From Pseudokineococcus marinus (lineage in GTDB: Bacteria; Actinomycetota; Actinomycetes; Actinomycetales; Quadrisphaeraceae), in NCBI RefSeq assembly GCF_037482405.1, contig NZ_JBBHZZ010000003.1, positions 124,001 through 188,000 of the forward strand: DNA of 64,000 bases. The letters run 5' to 3'. The translations under genes and the position numbers were made by a program. Of the stretch, positions 47,539 to 55,428 are shown in pieces. How positions within the stretch are numbered: the first letter of the stretch is position 1; every line of letters starts with the position of its first letter. The notes beneath the pieces are model-generated. The model was given only the letters and a program-made list of their open reading frames with translations, had not been told where the DNA came from and did not search any database.

Positions 47539-48128
47539 CGGGGCCGCCCGTCCGGTCGGGCCGGGCGCGCGCCCGCCCCCGCCGCGCGGCGCAGCCGGGC
47601 CAGCGCGGCGGCGTCCCGGACGTCGTCGTCCGCGGCGCCCGCGTCCTCGCGCGCCCGGTCGGGGTCGCTGACGCGCAGCGGGCCGACCCACGCGCTGCGT
47701 GCCCAGGGGTCGGCGACGCGCCGCAGCCGCAGGGGCGCCGGCACGGGCCGCGACCCGGTGGCGAGGGGCACGAGCAGGTCGACGCGCGCGGGCGGGCCCC
47801 CGAACCCGTGCACCGAGCGCCCGTGGACCCACGCGGCCGCCGCCAGCCCCACGACCCCGCGGTCGAGCAGCGCCCGCGCGACGACGGGTGAGCCGGGCCC
47901 GGTGGCCCGCTCCACCGCCGCCGCGAGCGCCCCGGCGCGGACCACCGCGTCGCCCGCCAGGTCGGCCGCGGCGAAGACGTGCGGCACCAGCTCCACGAGC
48001 AGCCCCTCGGCCGCCATCGCCCGCAGGACGGCCGCGGGCACCCCGCCCGGCGTCCACACGCCGTCGGGGGCGGCGGAGCGGCGGAGACCCGGGCCGGTGG
48101 GCGGCCCGGCGGGCACGGCGTCCGTCAT
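47490..48128 (-). CDS. AbiEi-like hypothetical protein convergent with and overlapping relA
   Basis: A 212-residue protein. The core (VLRAMAAEGLLVELVPHVFAAADLAGDAVVRAGALAAAV, broken here by low-complexity stretches, then VVGLAAAAWVHG and PPARVDLLVP) resembles the domain seen in AbiEi-family antitoxins: a winged helix followed by a DNA-linked half. No AbiEii toxin partner is adjacent, so an antitoxin role is doubtful and a solitary regulator is more likely. The ATG at 48128 is taken; an in-frame GTG at 48131, 6 nt after a CAGGAT box, is equally plausible. The final 49 nt are antisense to the end of relA. Confidence 0.6.
   Translation of the reverse strand: MTDAVPAGPPTGPGLRRSAAPDGVWTPGGVPAAVLRAMAAEGLLVELVPHVFAAADLAGDAVVRAGALAAAVERATGPGSPVVARALLDRGVVGLAAAAWVHGRSVHGFGGPPARVDLLVPLATGSRPVPAPLRLRRVADPWARSAWVGPLRVSDPDRAREDAGAADDDVRDAAALARLRRAAGAGARPARPDGRPRQGVLWPASSRRPVER
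47537..47552 (+). terminator. Small hairpin at the relA stop
   Basis: GACGGG-GCCG-CCCGTC overlapping the stop codon. It lies within the overlapping convergent coding region, so its role is uncertain. Confidence 0.3.
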
Positions 48129-48224
48129 CACCCCGGCATCCTGGCGCCCACCGGAGGGAGCCGCCGGGGCCCGGGCGCCCACCTGTGGACGGGCGCCCGG
48201 GGACGCGAGGGGAGGCGCGGGGGG

Positions 48225-50207
48225 TCAGCCGCTGAAGTCGGCGGCCGCCCGCTCCACCTGCTGCAGCCAGGCGCGGCGGGCGTCGAGGGCCTCCCGGGCG
48301 CGGCGCACGGCGCGCTCGTCCCCGGCCCCCTCCGCCTGCTCCAGCTCGGCCTCGAGCCCGGCGATGGAGTCCTGGAGCTGGCCCAGCGCACCCTCGGCGC
48401 GGGCCCGCGCCTCGGGGTTCGTGCGCCGCCAGCGCTCGGAGTCGGCGTCGCGCACGGCCTGCTCGACCGCGCGCATCCGCTTCTCGATGCGGCCGAGGTC
48501 AGCCCGGGGCACCCGGCCGGCGGCGTCCCAGCGCTCCTGCACGTCGCGCAGGGCGGCCGTGGCGGCCCGCACGTCGCGGACGGGGAGGATCGCCTCCGCC
48601 TCGACGAGCAGGGCCTCCTTGACGGCGAGGTTCTCCTTCTCGCCCTCCAGCTGCTCGGCGTCCTTGGCGTCACGTGCGCTGAAGAAGACGTCCTGCGCCG
48701 CGCGGAAGCGCGCCCACAGGGCGTCGTCCTCCTTGCGCGCCGCCCGCGGGGCCGCCTTCCAGCGGTCCATGAGCTGGCGGTAGGCGGTGGACGTCGGGCC
48801 CCACTCGGTCGAGCCGGAGAGCGCCTCCGCCTCGACGATGAGGCCCTCCTTCACGGCCTTGGCCTCGCCGTGGCGCGCGTCGAGCTCGGCGAAGTGGTGC
48901 CGGCGGTGCCGCTCGAAGCGGTTGCGCGCGTGCTTGAGGCGGCGCCAGAGGTCGTCCTCCTCGCCCTTGGGCAGGCGGGCCGTGCCGGCGGCGCGCTGCT
49001 GCTCGCGCCACAGGTCGAACAGCGCCCGCAGGCGCTCACCGGAGGCCTTCCACTGCACCTGGGCGGGATCGGCCTCGGCGAGCGCCTCGGCCTCCTCGAC
49101 GAGCTCGACGCGCTGCGCGCGGACGACGCCGCGGGCCTGCTCCCGGGCGATGTTCGCCTCGCGCTCGCGCTCGGTGACGCGGGCGCCGAGGGCGTCCACG
49201 CGCTCGCCCAGGCCGGCGAGGTCGCCGACGGCGGTCGCGTCCTGCAGGGCGCGGGACACCTTCGCCAGGGCCGAGCGCAGCTCGCCGACGGGCGCGTCGG
49301 CCACGTCGAGGCGCTGCTCGACGAGGTCGACCTGCGCCACGAGGTCGGCGAAGCGGCGGCCGAAGTAGGCCAGCGCCTCGTCCGCGGCGACGTCCGGGTA
49401 GGAGCCGACGACCCGCTCGCCGTCCGCCGTGCGCACGTGGACGACGCCCTCGTCGTCGACGCGGCCCCACTCGGCCGTGTCGGCGGGCGCGTGCTCGGCG
49501 CTCACCGCGGGCGCTCCCGCAGTCTCGTCACGACGGCGACCGCCCGGGCGACCCGCCGGGCGGGGGCCCCGCGAGGACGCCGAGGGGGACGACGCACCGG
49601 TGGAGGAGGCGGGCCCGGCGGCGCCGGGGCGCGACCCGGGCCGGCCGGGGCCGGGGCGCGGCGCCGGCCGGGGTGCCGGTGCGGCCCCGGCGCCCGTCGC
49701 GGGCTCCGCGTCGGCCGCGGGCTCCGCGTCGGCCGACGGCGTCGTGCCGGCGTCCGGGGTGTCGTCGAGGGTGCCGCCCGAGGTGGCGGCAGGGGTGTCG
49801 CCGGGGTCGGCGTCGGCGACGGGGTCGCTGACGACCTCGTCCGCCGTGCTGCCCACCGCCACGGCGTCGTCCGAGGGCACGGCCGCCTCCGTCACCGGGC
49901 CCGCGTCCTCGGGCGAGGAGGTGCCCTCGGCGCGGGGGGCGTCCACCGCACCCTCCGGGTCGAGCCCGGCTGCGTCACGGGCGACGTCCTCCGCCGTCGT
50001 CACCGGGGTGGTCGGCTCGACCGCCGCGCCCGCGTCCTCCCCGTCCGCCGGCTGCTCGTCGCTCGCCGGACCGTCCGTCGCGGGCGCGCCCGCGTCGGCG
50101 TCGGCGTCGGGGGCCGCCTCGACGGCGACCTCCGGGGTGGTCGTCTCGGGCGCCGCCGTCTCCGGACGGGCCTCGTCCTCGCGCGGGGCGCTCACGGGGT
50201 CGCTCAC
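48225..50207 (-). CDS. DUF349 domain-containing protein
   Basis: A 660-residue protein. Residues 1-220 are a disordered Ala/Pro/Asp/Glu-rich tail. From about 225 the DUF349 unit appears: WGRVDDEGVVHVRTADGER, SYPDVAADEALAYFGRRF, then long coiled-coil helices and repeats of the DUF349 helical motif (KASGERLRALFDLWREQ, DLWRRLKHARNRFERHRRHHF, STAYRQLMDRWKAAPRAARK, DDALWARFRAAQDVFFSARD). The family is common next to relA/hisS in actinobacteria and is of unknown function, with an RNA or ribosome link suspected. GTG 50207 overlaps the stop of the cyclophilin gene by 4 nt. Confidence 0.88.
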   Translation of the reverse strand: MSDPVSAPREDEARPETAAPETTTPEVAVEAAPDADADAGAPATDGPASDEQPADGEDAGAAVEPTTPVTTAEDVARDAAGLDPEGAVDAPRAEGTSSPEDAGPVTEAAVPSDDAVAVGSTADEVVSDPVADADPGDTPAATSGGTLDDTPDAGTTPSADAEPAADAEPATGAGAAPAPRPAPRPGPGRPGSRPGAAGPASSTGASSPSASSRGPRPAGRPGGRRRDETAGAPAVSAEHAPADTAEWGRVDDEGVVHVRTADGERVVGSYPDVAADEALAYFGRRFADLVAQVDLVEQRLDVADAPVGELRSALAKVSRALQDATAVGDLAGLGERVDALGARVTEREREANIAREQARGVVRAQRVELVEEAEALAEADPAQVQWKASGERLRALFDLWREQQRAAGTARLPKGEEDDLWRRLKHARNRFERHRRHHFAELDARHGEAKAVKEGLIVEAEALSGSTEWGPTSTAYRQLMDRWKAAPRAARKEDDALWARFRAAQDVFFSARDAKDAEQLEGEKENLAVKEALLVEAEAILPVRDVRAATAALRDVQERWDAAGRVPRADLGRIEKRMRAVEQAVRDADSERWRRTNPEARARAEGALGQLQDSIAGLEAELEQAEGAGDERAVRRAREALDARRAWLQQVERAAADFSG

Positions 50208-50968
50208 TGCGTCGTCACTCCCTCGATGCTGATGGGGCGCGCGGGCGCGACCCCGTCGGCGGCGGTGCCGCCCTCGGCGATGGTCTGCACGACGTCGAGC
50301 CCCTCGGTCACGCGGCCGAAGACGGTGTACCCGCCCCCGGCGTCCGAGGGGATCGACGAGTCCTCGTAGACGAGGAAGAACTGGCTGCCGTTGCTGTCGC
50401 CGTCCCCGCCCTGGCGGGCCATGGCGAGCGTGCCGGCGGGGTAGACGTCGTCGGCGGGGGCGTTCTCCACGGGGCCGAAGCTGTACCCGGGCCCGCCCGT
50501 GCCGGTGCCCGTCGGGTCGCCGCACTGGAGCACGAAGATGCCCGACGTCACGAGCCGGTGGCACGGCGTGCCGGCGAAGAAGCCCTCGTCGGCCAGGAAG
50601 GCGAAGCTCGCGACCGCCTGCGGGGCGGCGTCGGGCAGGAGCTCGACGGTGATGTCGCCGCACGTCGTCGCGATGACCGCCGAGGTGGCGTCGCTCGAGC
50701 CGGGCGCAGGGGCGGCGTCGAACTGCGGCGGGTCGGCGACGGCGCCGGAGGTCGGGGTCGGGCAGGGCCCGGAGGCCTCGGTCGTGTCGTCGCCGCCCGT
50801 GACGGCCGTGACCACGCCGGCGGCGACGAGGGCGACGGCGAAGACGGCGCCGACGAGGACGAGGACGCGGTTCCGCCGTCGGCGCGCGGCCGCCTGCTGC
50901 TCCTGGCGTCGCAGGTGCTCCGCGTAGCGACGTCGTGCGTCGTCGCGCTCGCGCTTGCTGGGCGCCAC
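50204..50968 (-). CDS. Membrane-anchored peptidyl-prolyl cis-trans isomerase (cyclophilin)
   Basis: A 254-residue protein. Residues 1-33 are charged and helical, 34-58 form a TM segment (VLVLVGAVFAVALVAAGVVTAV), and the remainder is an extracytoplasmic cyclophilin domain: ATTCGDITVELLPDAAPQAV, FAFLADEGFFAGTPCHRLVTSG, LQCGDPTGTGTGGPGY, GTLAMARQGGDGDSNGSQFFL and YTVFGRVTEGLDVVQTI. It folds exported or wall proteins by proline isomerisation. The start GTG 50968 has GGAGGT about 6 nt upstream. The DUF349 gene follows in a 4-nt overlap. Confidence 0.92.
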   Translation of the reverse strand: MAPSKRERDDARRRYAEHLRRQEQQAAARRRRNRVLVLVGAVFAVALVAAGVVTAVTGGDDTTEASGPCPTPTSGAVADPPQFDAAPAPGSSDATSAVIATTCGDITVELLPDAAPQAVASFAFLADEGFFAGTPCHRLVTSGIFVLQCGDPTGTGTGGPGYSFGPVENAPADDVYPAGTLAMARQGGDGDSNGSQFFLVYEDSSIPSDAGGGYTVFGRVTEGLDVVQTIAEGGTAADGVAPARPISIEGVTTQ

Positions 50969-51089
50969 CGATGGACCTCCGCTCGTCGACCTCCCGCCGG
51001 GCCTGCCGCCGTGGCGCGCCCTCCCCGGGACGGGAGCGGCGGCGGCCCGTGGCGGACGGCGGCGAGTCTATGCGCGGACGGGGCGTCGG

Positions 51090-51095
51090 TAGGCT
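51090..51095 (+). promoter_or_regulatory. Leaderless promoter -10 box for the MBL/hisS operon
   Basis: TAGGCT, 6 nt before the GTG at 51102. Confidence 0.55.
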
Positions 51096-51101
51096 CCCCC
51101 G

Positions 51102-51869
51102 GTGCTCCTGCGCAGCGTCCCGGCCCGCGTGCTGGGCACCAACACCACCGTCCTGGCCGCCCGGGCCGGCACGACGGGGTCGCCGGGGGAGTGCCTCGTG
51201 GTGGACCCGGGCATCGGCGTCGTCGACCGCCTCCTCCCGCTGCTCGAGCGGCTGCACCTGCGCCCGGTCGCCGTCGTCGCCACCCACGGGCACCTCGACC
51301 ACGTCGCGGAGGCCGCCGCCGTCGCCGACCCCGCGGGCGCGCCGGTGCTGCTGGGCGCCGCCGACGTCCACCGCCTCGAGGACCCGCTCGAGGGGCTCGG
51401 GCCGCAGCTGCGCGCGGCGCTGCTGGCGCAGGTCCCCGGCTTCGCGTGGCGGCGCCCGGCGTCGGTGCGCGGGCTCGCCGGCGGCGACGAGGTCGTCGCG
51501 GGGTCGCTGCGCGTCCGCGCGGTGGCCGCCCCCGGCCACACGGAGGGCTCGACCCTCCTCGTCGTCGACGACGTGCCCGACGACGGCTCCTGGTCCGCCG
51601 CCGACGGGCTGCCCGCCGGCTCCCCGGCGGTCGCCGGGCAGGTGCGGAGCACGGTGATGACCGGCGACGTCCTCTTCGCCGGCTCCGTGGGCCGCACCGA
51701 CCTGCCCGGCGGCGACGGCGCCGCCATGCGCGCCACGCTGCGCGACGTCGTCCTGGCGCTGCCCGACCACGCGCTCGTCGTGCCCGGCCACGGCCCGGCG
51801 TCGACCGTCGCGCGCGAGCGCGCCACGAACCCGTACCTGCTCGACCCCGACCTCCTGGAGAGCCCCTGA
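51102..51869 (+). CDS. Metallo-beta-lactamase fold hydrolase (glyoxalase II-like)
   Basis: A 255-residue MBL-fold enzyme. The zinc motif is intact in VVATHGHLDHVAEA, with further ligands in VAAPGHTEGSTLLVVDD, VMTGDVLFAGSVGRTDLPGGD and LVVPGHGPASTVARERATNPYL. The SVGRTDLPGGD phrase places it in the YcbL/hydroxyacylglutathione-hydrolase-like branch; the thioester substrate is unknown in a glutathione-lacking actinobacterium. It precedes hisS with a TGATG 1-nt overlap, a conserved pairing in actinobacteria. Confidence 0.9.
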   Translation: MLLRSVPARVLGTNTTVLAARAGTTGSPGECLVVDPGIGVVDRLLPLLERLHLRPVAVVATHGHLDHVAEAAAVADPAGAPVLLGAADVHRLEDPLEGLGPQLRAALLAQVPGFAWRRPASVRGLAGGDEVVAGSLRVRAVAAPGHTEGSTLLVVDDVPDDGSWSAADGLPAGSPAVAGQVRSTVMTGDVLFAGSVGRTDLPGGDGAAMRATLRDVVLALPDHALVVPGHGPASTVARERATNPYLLDPDLLESP

Positions 51870-53245
51870 TGGCCGCGCGCACCCCCCGACCCCTGTCGGG
51901 CTTCCCCGAGCTCCTCCCGGAGGAGCGGGTCGTCGAGGAGCACGTCCTCGACGTGCTGCGCGAGGTCTTCGAGCTGCACGGCTTCGCCGGCGTCGAGACG
52001 CGGGCGGTCGAGCCCCTGTCGGTCCTGCTGCGCAAGGGCGAGATCGACAAGGAGGTCTACGCCGTCCGCCGGCTCGCGGAGGTCGCCGAGGACGGCGCGG
52101 CCGCAGGGGCGGGCGGGGACGACGTCCTCGCGCTGCACTACGACCTCACAGTGCCCTTCGCGCGCTACGTGCTCGAGAACGCCGGGAAGCTGGCCTTCCC
52201 CTTCCGCCGGTACCAGGTGCAGAAGGTCTGGCGCGGGGAGCGGCCGCAGGAGGGCCGGTTCCGCGAGTTCCGCCAGGCGGACGTCGACGTCGTCGACGCC
52301 GGCTCGCTGGCGCCGCACCACGAGGCCGAGCTGCCGCTCGTCATGGCCGACGCCTTCGCCCGCCTCCCGCTGCCGCCCGTCGTCATGCAGGTCAACAACC
52401 GGCGCCTCGTCGAGGGCTTCTACCGCGGCCTCGGGCTCGCGGACACGGCCGCGGTGATGCGCGAGGTCGACAAGCTCGACAAGACCTCGCCCGAGCGGGT
52501 GCGCGCCTCCCTCGTCGACGGCGTCGGGCTGGGGGAGCGGGAGGCGGACGCCTGCCTGGCGCTGGCGACGCTGCGCGCCGAGCCCGGCAGCACCGGCTTC
52601 GTCGACGAGGTCCGCGGGCTGGGCGTCCGCGACGAGCTGCTCGACCAGGGCCTCGACGAGCTGGCCGCCGTCGTCGCCGCCACGGGGGCCGTCGGTGGCG
52701 GCTCCTTCCGGGTCGTCGCCGACCTGTCCATCACCCGTGGTCTCGACTACTACACGGGCACCGTCTACGAGAGCCGGATGACGGGCTACGAGCACCTCGG
52801 CTCGATCTGCTCGGGCGGCCGCTACGACGCCCTCGCCGACGACGGCCGGACGACCTACCCGGGCGTCGGGCTCTCGCTCGGGGTCACGCGCACCCTCGTG
52901 CCGCTCCTGCAGCGGGGGCTGCTGCGCGCCTCGCGGCCGACGCCGACGGCCGTGCTCGTCGCCGTCGCGGACGAGGAGCACCGCGGGGCCTCGGCCGCCG
53001 TCGCCGCCGCGCTGCGGGCCCGCGGCGTCGCCACCGAGGTGGCGCCGTCGGCCGCGCGCTTCGGCAAGCAGATCCGCTACGCCGACCGCCGCTCCATCCC
53101 CTTCGTGTGGTTCCCCCAGGAGGACGGCTCGCACGAGGTCAAGGACATCCGCTCCGGCGACCAGGGGCCCGCGGACCCGGCGACGTGGGCGCCGCCCGCC
53201 GAGGACGCCCGCCCGACCGTCGCCTGGCACGAGCCCACCGCCTGA
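51869..53245 (+). CDS. hisS: Histidyl-tRNA synthetase
   Basis: A 458-residue class II aminoacyl-tRNA synthetase. Motif 1 region: SGFPELLPEERVVEEHVLDV and ETRAVEPLSVLLRKGEID. Motif 2: RRYQVQKVWRGERPQEGRFREF with the ATP-binding arginine. Histidine-specific HisA: VADLSITRGLDYYTGTVYES. HisB/motif 3: GSICSGGRYDALADD and GVGLSLGVTRTLVPL. The C-terminal anticodon-binding domain runs from about 370 (PTAVLVAVADEEHRGA). It starts at ATG 51869 in the TGATG junction and is full length. Confidence 0.96.
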   Translation: MAARTPRPLSGFPELLPEERVVEEHVLDVLREVFELHGFAGVETRAVEPLSVLLRKGEIDKEVYAVRRLAEVAEDGAAAGAGGDDVLALHYDLTVPFARYVLENAGKLAFPFRRYQVQKVWRGERPQEGRFREFRQADVDVVDAGSLAPHHEAELPLVMADAFARLPLPPVVMQVNNRRLVEGFYRGLGLADTAAVMREVDKLDKTSPERVRASLVDGVGLGEREADACLALATLRAEPGSTGFVDEVRGLGVRDELLDQGLDELAAVVAATGAVGGGSFRVVADLSITRGLDYYTGTVYESRMTGYEHLGSICSGGRYDALADDGRTTYPGVGLSLGVTRTLVPLLQRGLLRASRPTPTAVLVAVADEEHRGASAAVAAALRARGVATEVAPSAARFGKQIRYADRRSIPFVWFPQEDGSHEVKDIRSGDQGPADPATWAPPAEDARPTVAWHEPTA

Positions 53246-53286
53246 CGGCGGGTCGTCGCCGTCCGCCCTGAGGGACGGGCCCGGGA

Positions 53287-53352
53287 GGGCGACTCGTCGC
53301 CTGTTCGCCCTCGGGGCGGTGGTCGGGAGGGCGAGTCGTCGCCTGCTCGCCC
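53287..53352 (+). repeat. Palindromic repeat family, locus 1, two copies
   Basis: Cores at 53287-53310 and 53329-53352, 42 nt apart, each of the form GGGCGA-N12-TCGCCC where N12 is close to GTCGTCGCCTGT. Each core differs from the locus 2 consensus (60120-60311) at one position. Confidence 0.88.
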
Positions 53353-53403
53353 TCCACGCCCCTAGCGCGGACCTCGCGGGCCGAGGCGCCGTGAGGGCGG
53401 CGG

Positions 53404-53458
53404 GAGCGCGGACCTCGCGGGGCGACGCGCCGCCTCGTCGCCCTCGAGGTCCGCGCTC
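53404..53458. repeat. 55-nt nested hairpin
   Basis: Outer arms GAGCGCGGACCTCG (53404-53417) and CGAGGTCCGCGCTC (53445-53458) pair perfectly. Inside, GGGCGACG and CGTCGCCC pair again around an 8-nt loop. A partial copy of the left arm, AGCGCGGACCTCGCGGG, precedes it at 53374-53390. It could terminate hisS transcription or belong to a second repeat family. Confidence 0.8.
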
Positions 53459-53542
53459 GTGGCGCCGGTCGCCGCCTCGCCCGAGCGCTGGACCACTGCA
53501 CCATCCGAGCGCGCCGACGAGACGCGCGGCGACGCCGGGCGC

Positions 53543-53571
53543 TTGACGCCTCGTCGGACAGGTGTTCGACT
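53543..53571 (+). promoter_or_regulatory. Promoter with embedded SOS (LexA) box for the radical SAM gene
   Basis: TTGACG (53543-53548), a 17-nt spacer and TCGACT (53566-53571), then 7 nt to the GTG at 53579, fit a leaderless promoter. TCGGACAGGTGTTCGA at 53554-53569 matches the LexA consensus at 11 of 12 fixed positions and covers the spacer and -10, so LexA binding would block the promoter. Confidence 0.65.
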
Positions 53572-53578
53572 CACCGCT

Positions 53579-54667
53579 GTGAGGTGGCAGACGCAGACGC
53601 TGGCCGCGGTCGACGACGGGGCGCTGCCCGGGCTGGCGGCGGCGAGCATCCCGGGGCTCCAGCGCACCGTGCGGACGCCGGAGTTCGCGGGCGTCACCTT
53701 CCACGAGGTGCGCGCCCGCAGCGCCCTCAACGCGGTGCCGGCGGGGTCGGCCATGCCGTTCCGGTGGACGGTCAACCCCTACCGCGGCTGCAGCCACGCG
53801 TGCGTCTACTGCTTCGCCCGGGGCACCCACGCCTACCTCGACCTCGACACCGGCGAGGGCTTCGACCGCGAGGTCGTCGTCAAGACGAACGTCGCCGAGG
53901 TGCTGCGCCGCGAGCTCGGCCGGGCGTCGTGGGAGCGCGAGCACGTGGCGCTCGGCACGAACACCGACCCCTACCAGCGGGCGGAGGGGCGCTACCGGCT
54001 CATGCCGGGCGTCATCGAGGCGCTCGCGTCCTCCGGCACGCCGTTCTCCGTGCTGACGAAGGGGACGCTGCTGGCGCGCGACCTGCCGCAGCTCGCCCGG
54101 GCCGCCGGGCAGGTGCCCGTCGGGATCGGCGTGTCCCTGGCCATCTGGGACGACGACCTCCACCAGGCGCTCGAGCCCGGGACGCCCTCGCCCCGCGCGC
54201 GGCTCGAGCTCGTGCGCCGCGTCCGCGACGCCGGGTTGCCGTGCGGCGTCTTCGTCGCCCCGGTGCTCCCGTGGCTGACCGACACCGTCGAGCACCTCGA
54301 CGAGGCCCTCGGGCGGGTCGCGGCGGCGGGCGCGACGGGCGTCACCGTGCTGCCGCTGCACCTGCGACCCGGCGCGCGGGAGTGGTTCTGGGCGTGGCTC
54401 GAGCGCACGCACCCGCGGCTCGTGCCGCGCTACGCCCGCCTCTACGGCCGCGGCGCCTACGTCCCGCCGCACTACCGGTCGTGGCTGCAGGAGCGGCTGG
54501 CGCCGCTGCTGGCCCACCACGGCCTCGACCGCCAGCGCGGCGGGGTCGCCCGCGGCGTCCCCGGCGACGACGAGGGCGCCTTCCCCGCCGGCAGCCTGCC
54601 GACGGGGGCGGGTCGCCGACCGCAGGTCGCCGCCGCGGAGCCCGAGCAGCTGCCCCTCGCCCTCTGA
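53579..54667 (+). CDS. Radical SAM protein, Rv2578c/SplB-like family
   Basis: A 362-residue radical SAM enzyme. The cluster motif lies in WTVNPYRGCSHACVYCFARG (Cys-x3-Cys-x2-Cys); VALGTNTDPYQRAEGRYRLM, FSVLTKGTLLARDLPQL, VGIGVSLAIWDDDLHQALEP and VFVAPVLPWLTDTVEHL are diagnostic of the Rv2578c-type subfamily, related to spore photoproduct lyase. The biochemical reaction is unknown; kinship to SplB and the SOS box suggest a DNA-damage role. The GTG at 53579 gives the usual VRWQTQTL-type start and sits 7 nt after the -10 box. The C-terminal 50 residues are Pro/Gly-rich. It converges on alkB. Confidence 0.88.
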   Translation: MRWQTQTLAAVDDGALPGLAAASIPGLQRTVRTPEFAGVTFHEVRARSALNAVPAGSAMPFRWTVNPYRGCSHACVYCFARGTHAYLDLDTGEGFDREVVVKTNVAEVLRRELGRASWEREHVALGTNTDPYQRAEGRYRLMPGVIEALASSGTPFSVLTKGTLLARDLPQLARAAGQVPVGIGVSLAIWDDDLHQALEPGTPSPRARLELVRRVRDAGLPCGVFVAPVLPWLTDTVEHLDEALGRVAAAGATGVTVLPLHLRPGAREWFWAWLERTHPRLVPRYARLYGRGAYVPPHYRSWLQERLAPLLAHHGLDRQRGGVARGVPGDDEGAFPAGSLPTGAGRRPQVAAAEPEQLPLAL

Positions 54668-54706
54668 GGCCGGCGGGGCGCAGGTCCGGCCCGCGCCGCG
54701 ACCTCC

Positions 54707-55348
54707 TCAGCGCACGCCGCGCGGGCGCAGCTGGACGCTGACGCGGGGCCCGACCGGCCGGCTCGTCTTGGGGACGGCGTGCTCCCACGTGCGCTGGCAC
54801 GAGCCGCCCATGACGAGGAGGTCGCCGTGGCCCACGGGGACGCGCAGCGCCGTCGGGCCGCCGCCGCGCGGGCGCAGCACGAGGGGGCGCGGGGCGCCCA
54901 GCGACAGGATCGCGACGACGGTGTCCTCGCGGCTCGAGCGCCCCAGCCGGTCGCCGTGCCACGCGACGCCGTCGCGCCCGTCCCGGTACAGGCACAGGCC
55001 CGCGGTGCGCAGGGGCTCGCCGAGCTCGGGGAGGTAATGCGCCGAGAGGGCGTCGCGCGCACGGGCGAGCAGGGGGTGGGGCAGGAGCGCCTCCTCGCCG
55101 TAGAAGCAGAGCAGGCGGGGCACGTCGACCTCGCGCTCGTACATCTGCCGGCGCTCGGCGCGCCACGGCACCGCGGTGAGCAGGTGCTCGAAGAGCGCGC
55201 CCGACGACTCGACCCAGCCCGGGCGGACGTCCACCCAGGCGCCTCTGGAGAGCTCGTGCCGCACGAGCCCCTCGGTCAGCTCGCCGAGGCGGGGCCCGGC
55301 GTCCTCCGCGACGTCGTCGAGGAGGGACGGCTGCGTCGTCAGCGACAT
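54707..55348 (-). CDS. alkB: AlkB-like 2-oxoglutarate/Fe(II) dioxygenase
   Basis: A 213-residue oxidative demethylase that repairs 1-methyladenine and 3-methylcytosine. Iron ligands: His and Asp in VAWHGDRLGRSS and the second His in TWEHAVPKT; the 2-oxoglutarate-binding Arg is in VGPRVSVQLRPR. GLCLYRDGRDG matches the AlkB nucleotide-lid side. It resembles the bacterial short AlkB types. The ATG at 55348 has TAGGCT 7 nt upstream (55361-55356), and a perfect SOS box lies just before that, so it is very likely damage inducible. The upstream side faces the end of the PEBP gene. Confidence 0.9.
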   Translation of the reverse strand: MSLTTQPSLLDDVAEDAGPRLGELTEGLVRHELSRGAWVDVRPGWVESSGALFEHLLTAVPWRAERRQMYEREVDVPRLLCFYGEEALLPHPLLARARDALSAHYLPELGEPLRTAGLCLYRDGRDGVAWHGDRLGRSSREDTVVAILSLGAPRPLVLRPRGGGPTALRVPVGHGDLLVMGGSCQRTWEHAVPKTSRPVGPRVSVQLRPRGVR

Positions 55349-55355
55349 GGGCCCC

Positions 55356-55395
55356 AGCCTACGTCACGGGTCGAACACATGTTCGACCCGTGACG
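55356..55395 (-). promoter_or_regulatory. alkB promoter with a perfect LexA box inside a 34-nt palindrome
   Basis: TCGAACACATGTTCGA at 55371-55386 matches TCGAAC-N4-GTTCGA at all 12 fixed positions. The symmetry extends on both sides: arms 55362-55376 and 55381-55395 are perfect 15-nt reverse complements around ACAT. The -10 box TAGGCT (minus strand 55361-55356) abuts it, 7 nt before the alkB ATG. The same palindrome may also end transcription of the upstream minus-strand gene. Confidence 0.85.
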
Positions 55396-55428
55396 CAGGT
55401 GGGGACGGCCTTGGTGGAGGGGGGCTGG

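Larger units (their letters stand above)
53246..53578. other. Intergenic region of 333 nt with palindromic repeats and SOS promoter
   Basis: It contains two copies of the 42-bp-period palindromic repeat (53287-53352), a large 55-nt hairpin (53404-53458), and a promoter with an SOS box (53543-53571). I see no gene in it. Confidence 0.85.
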
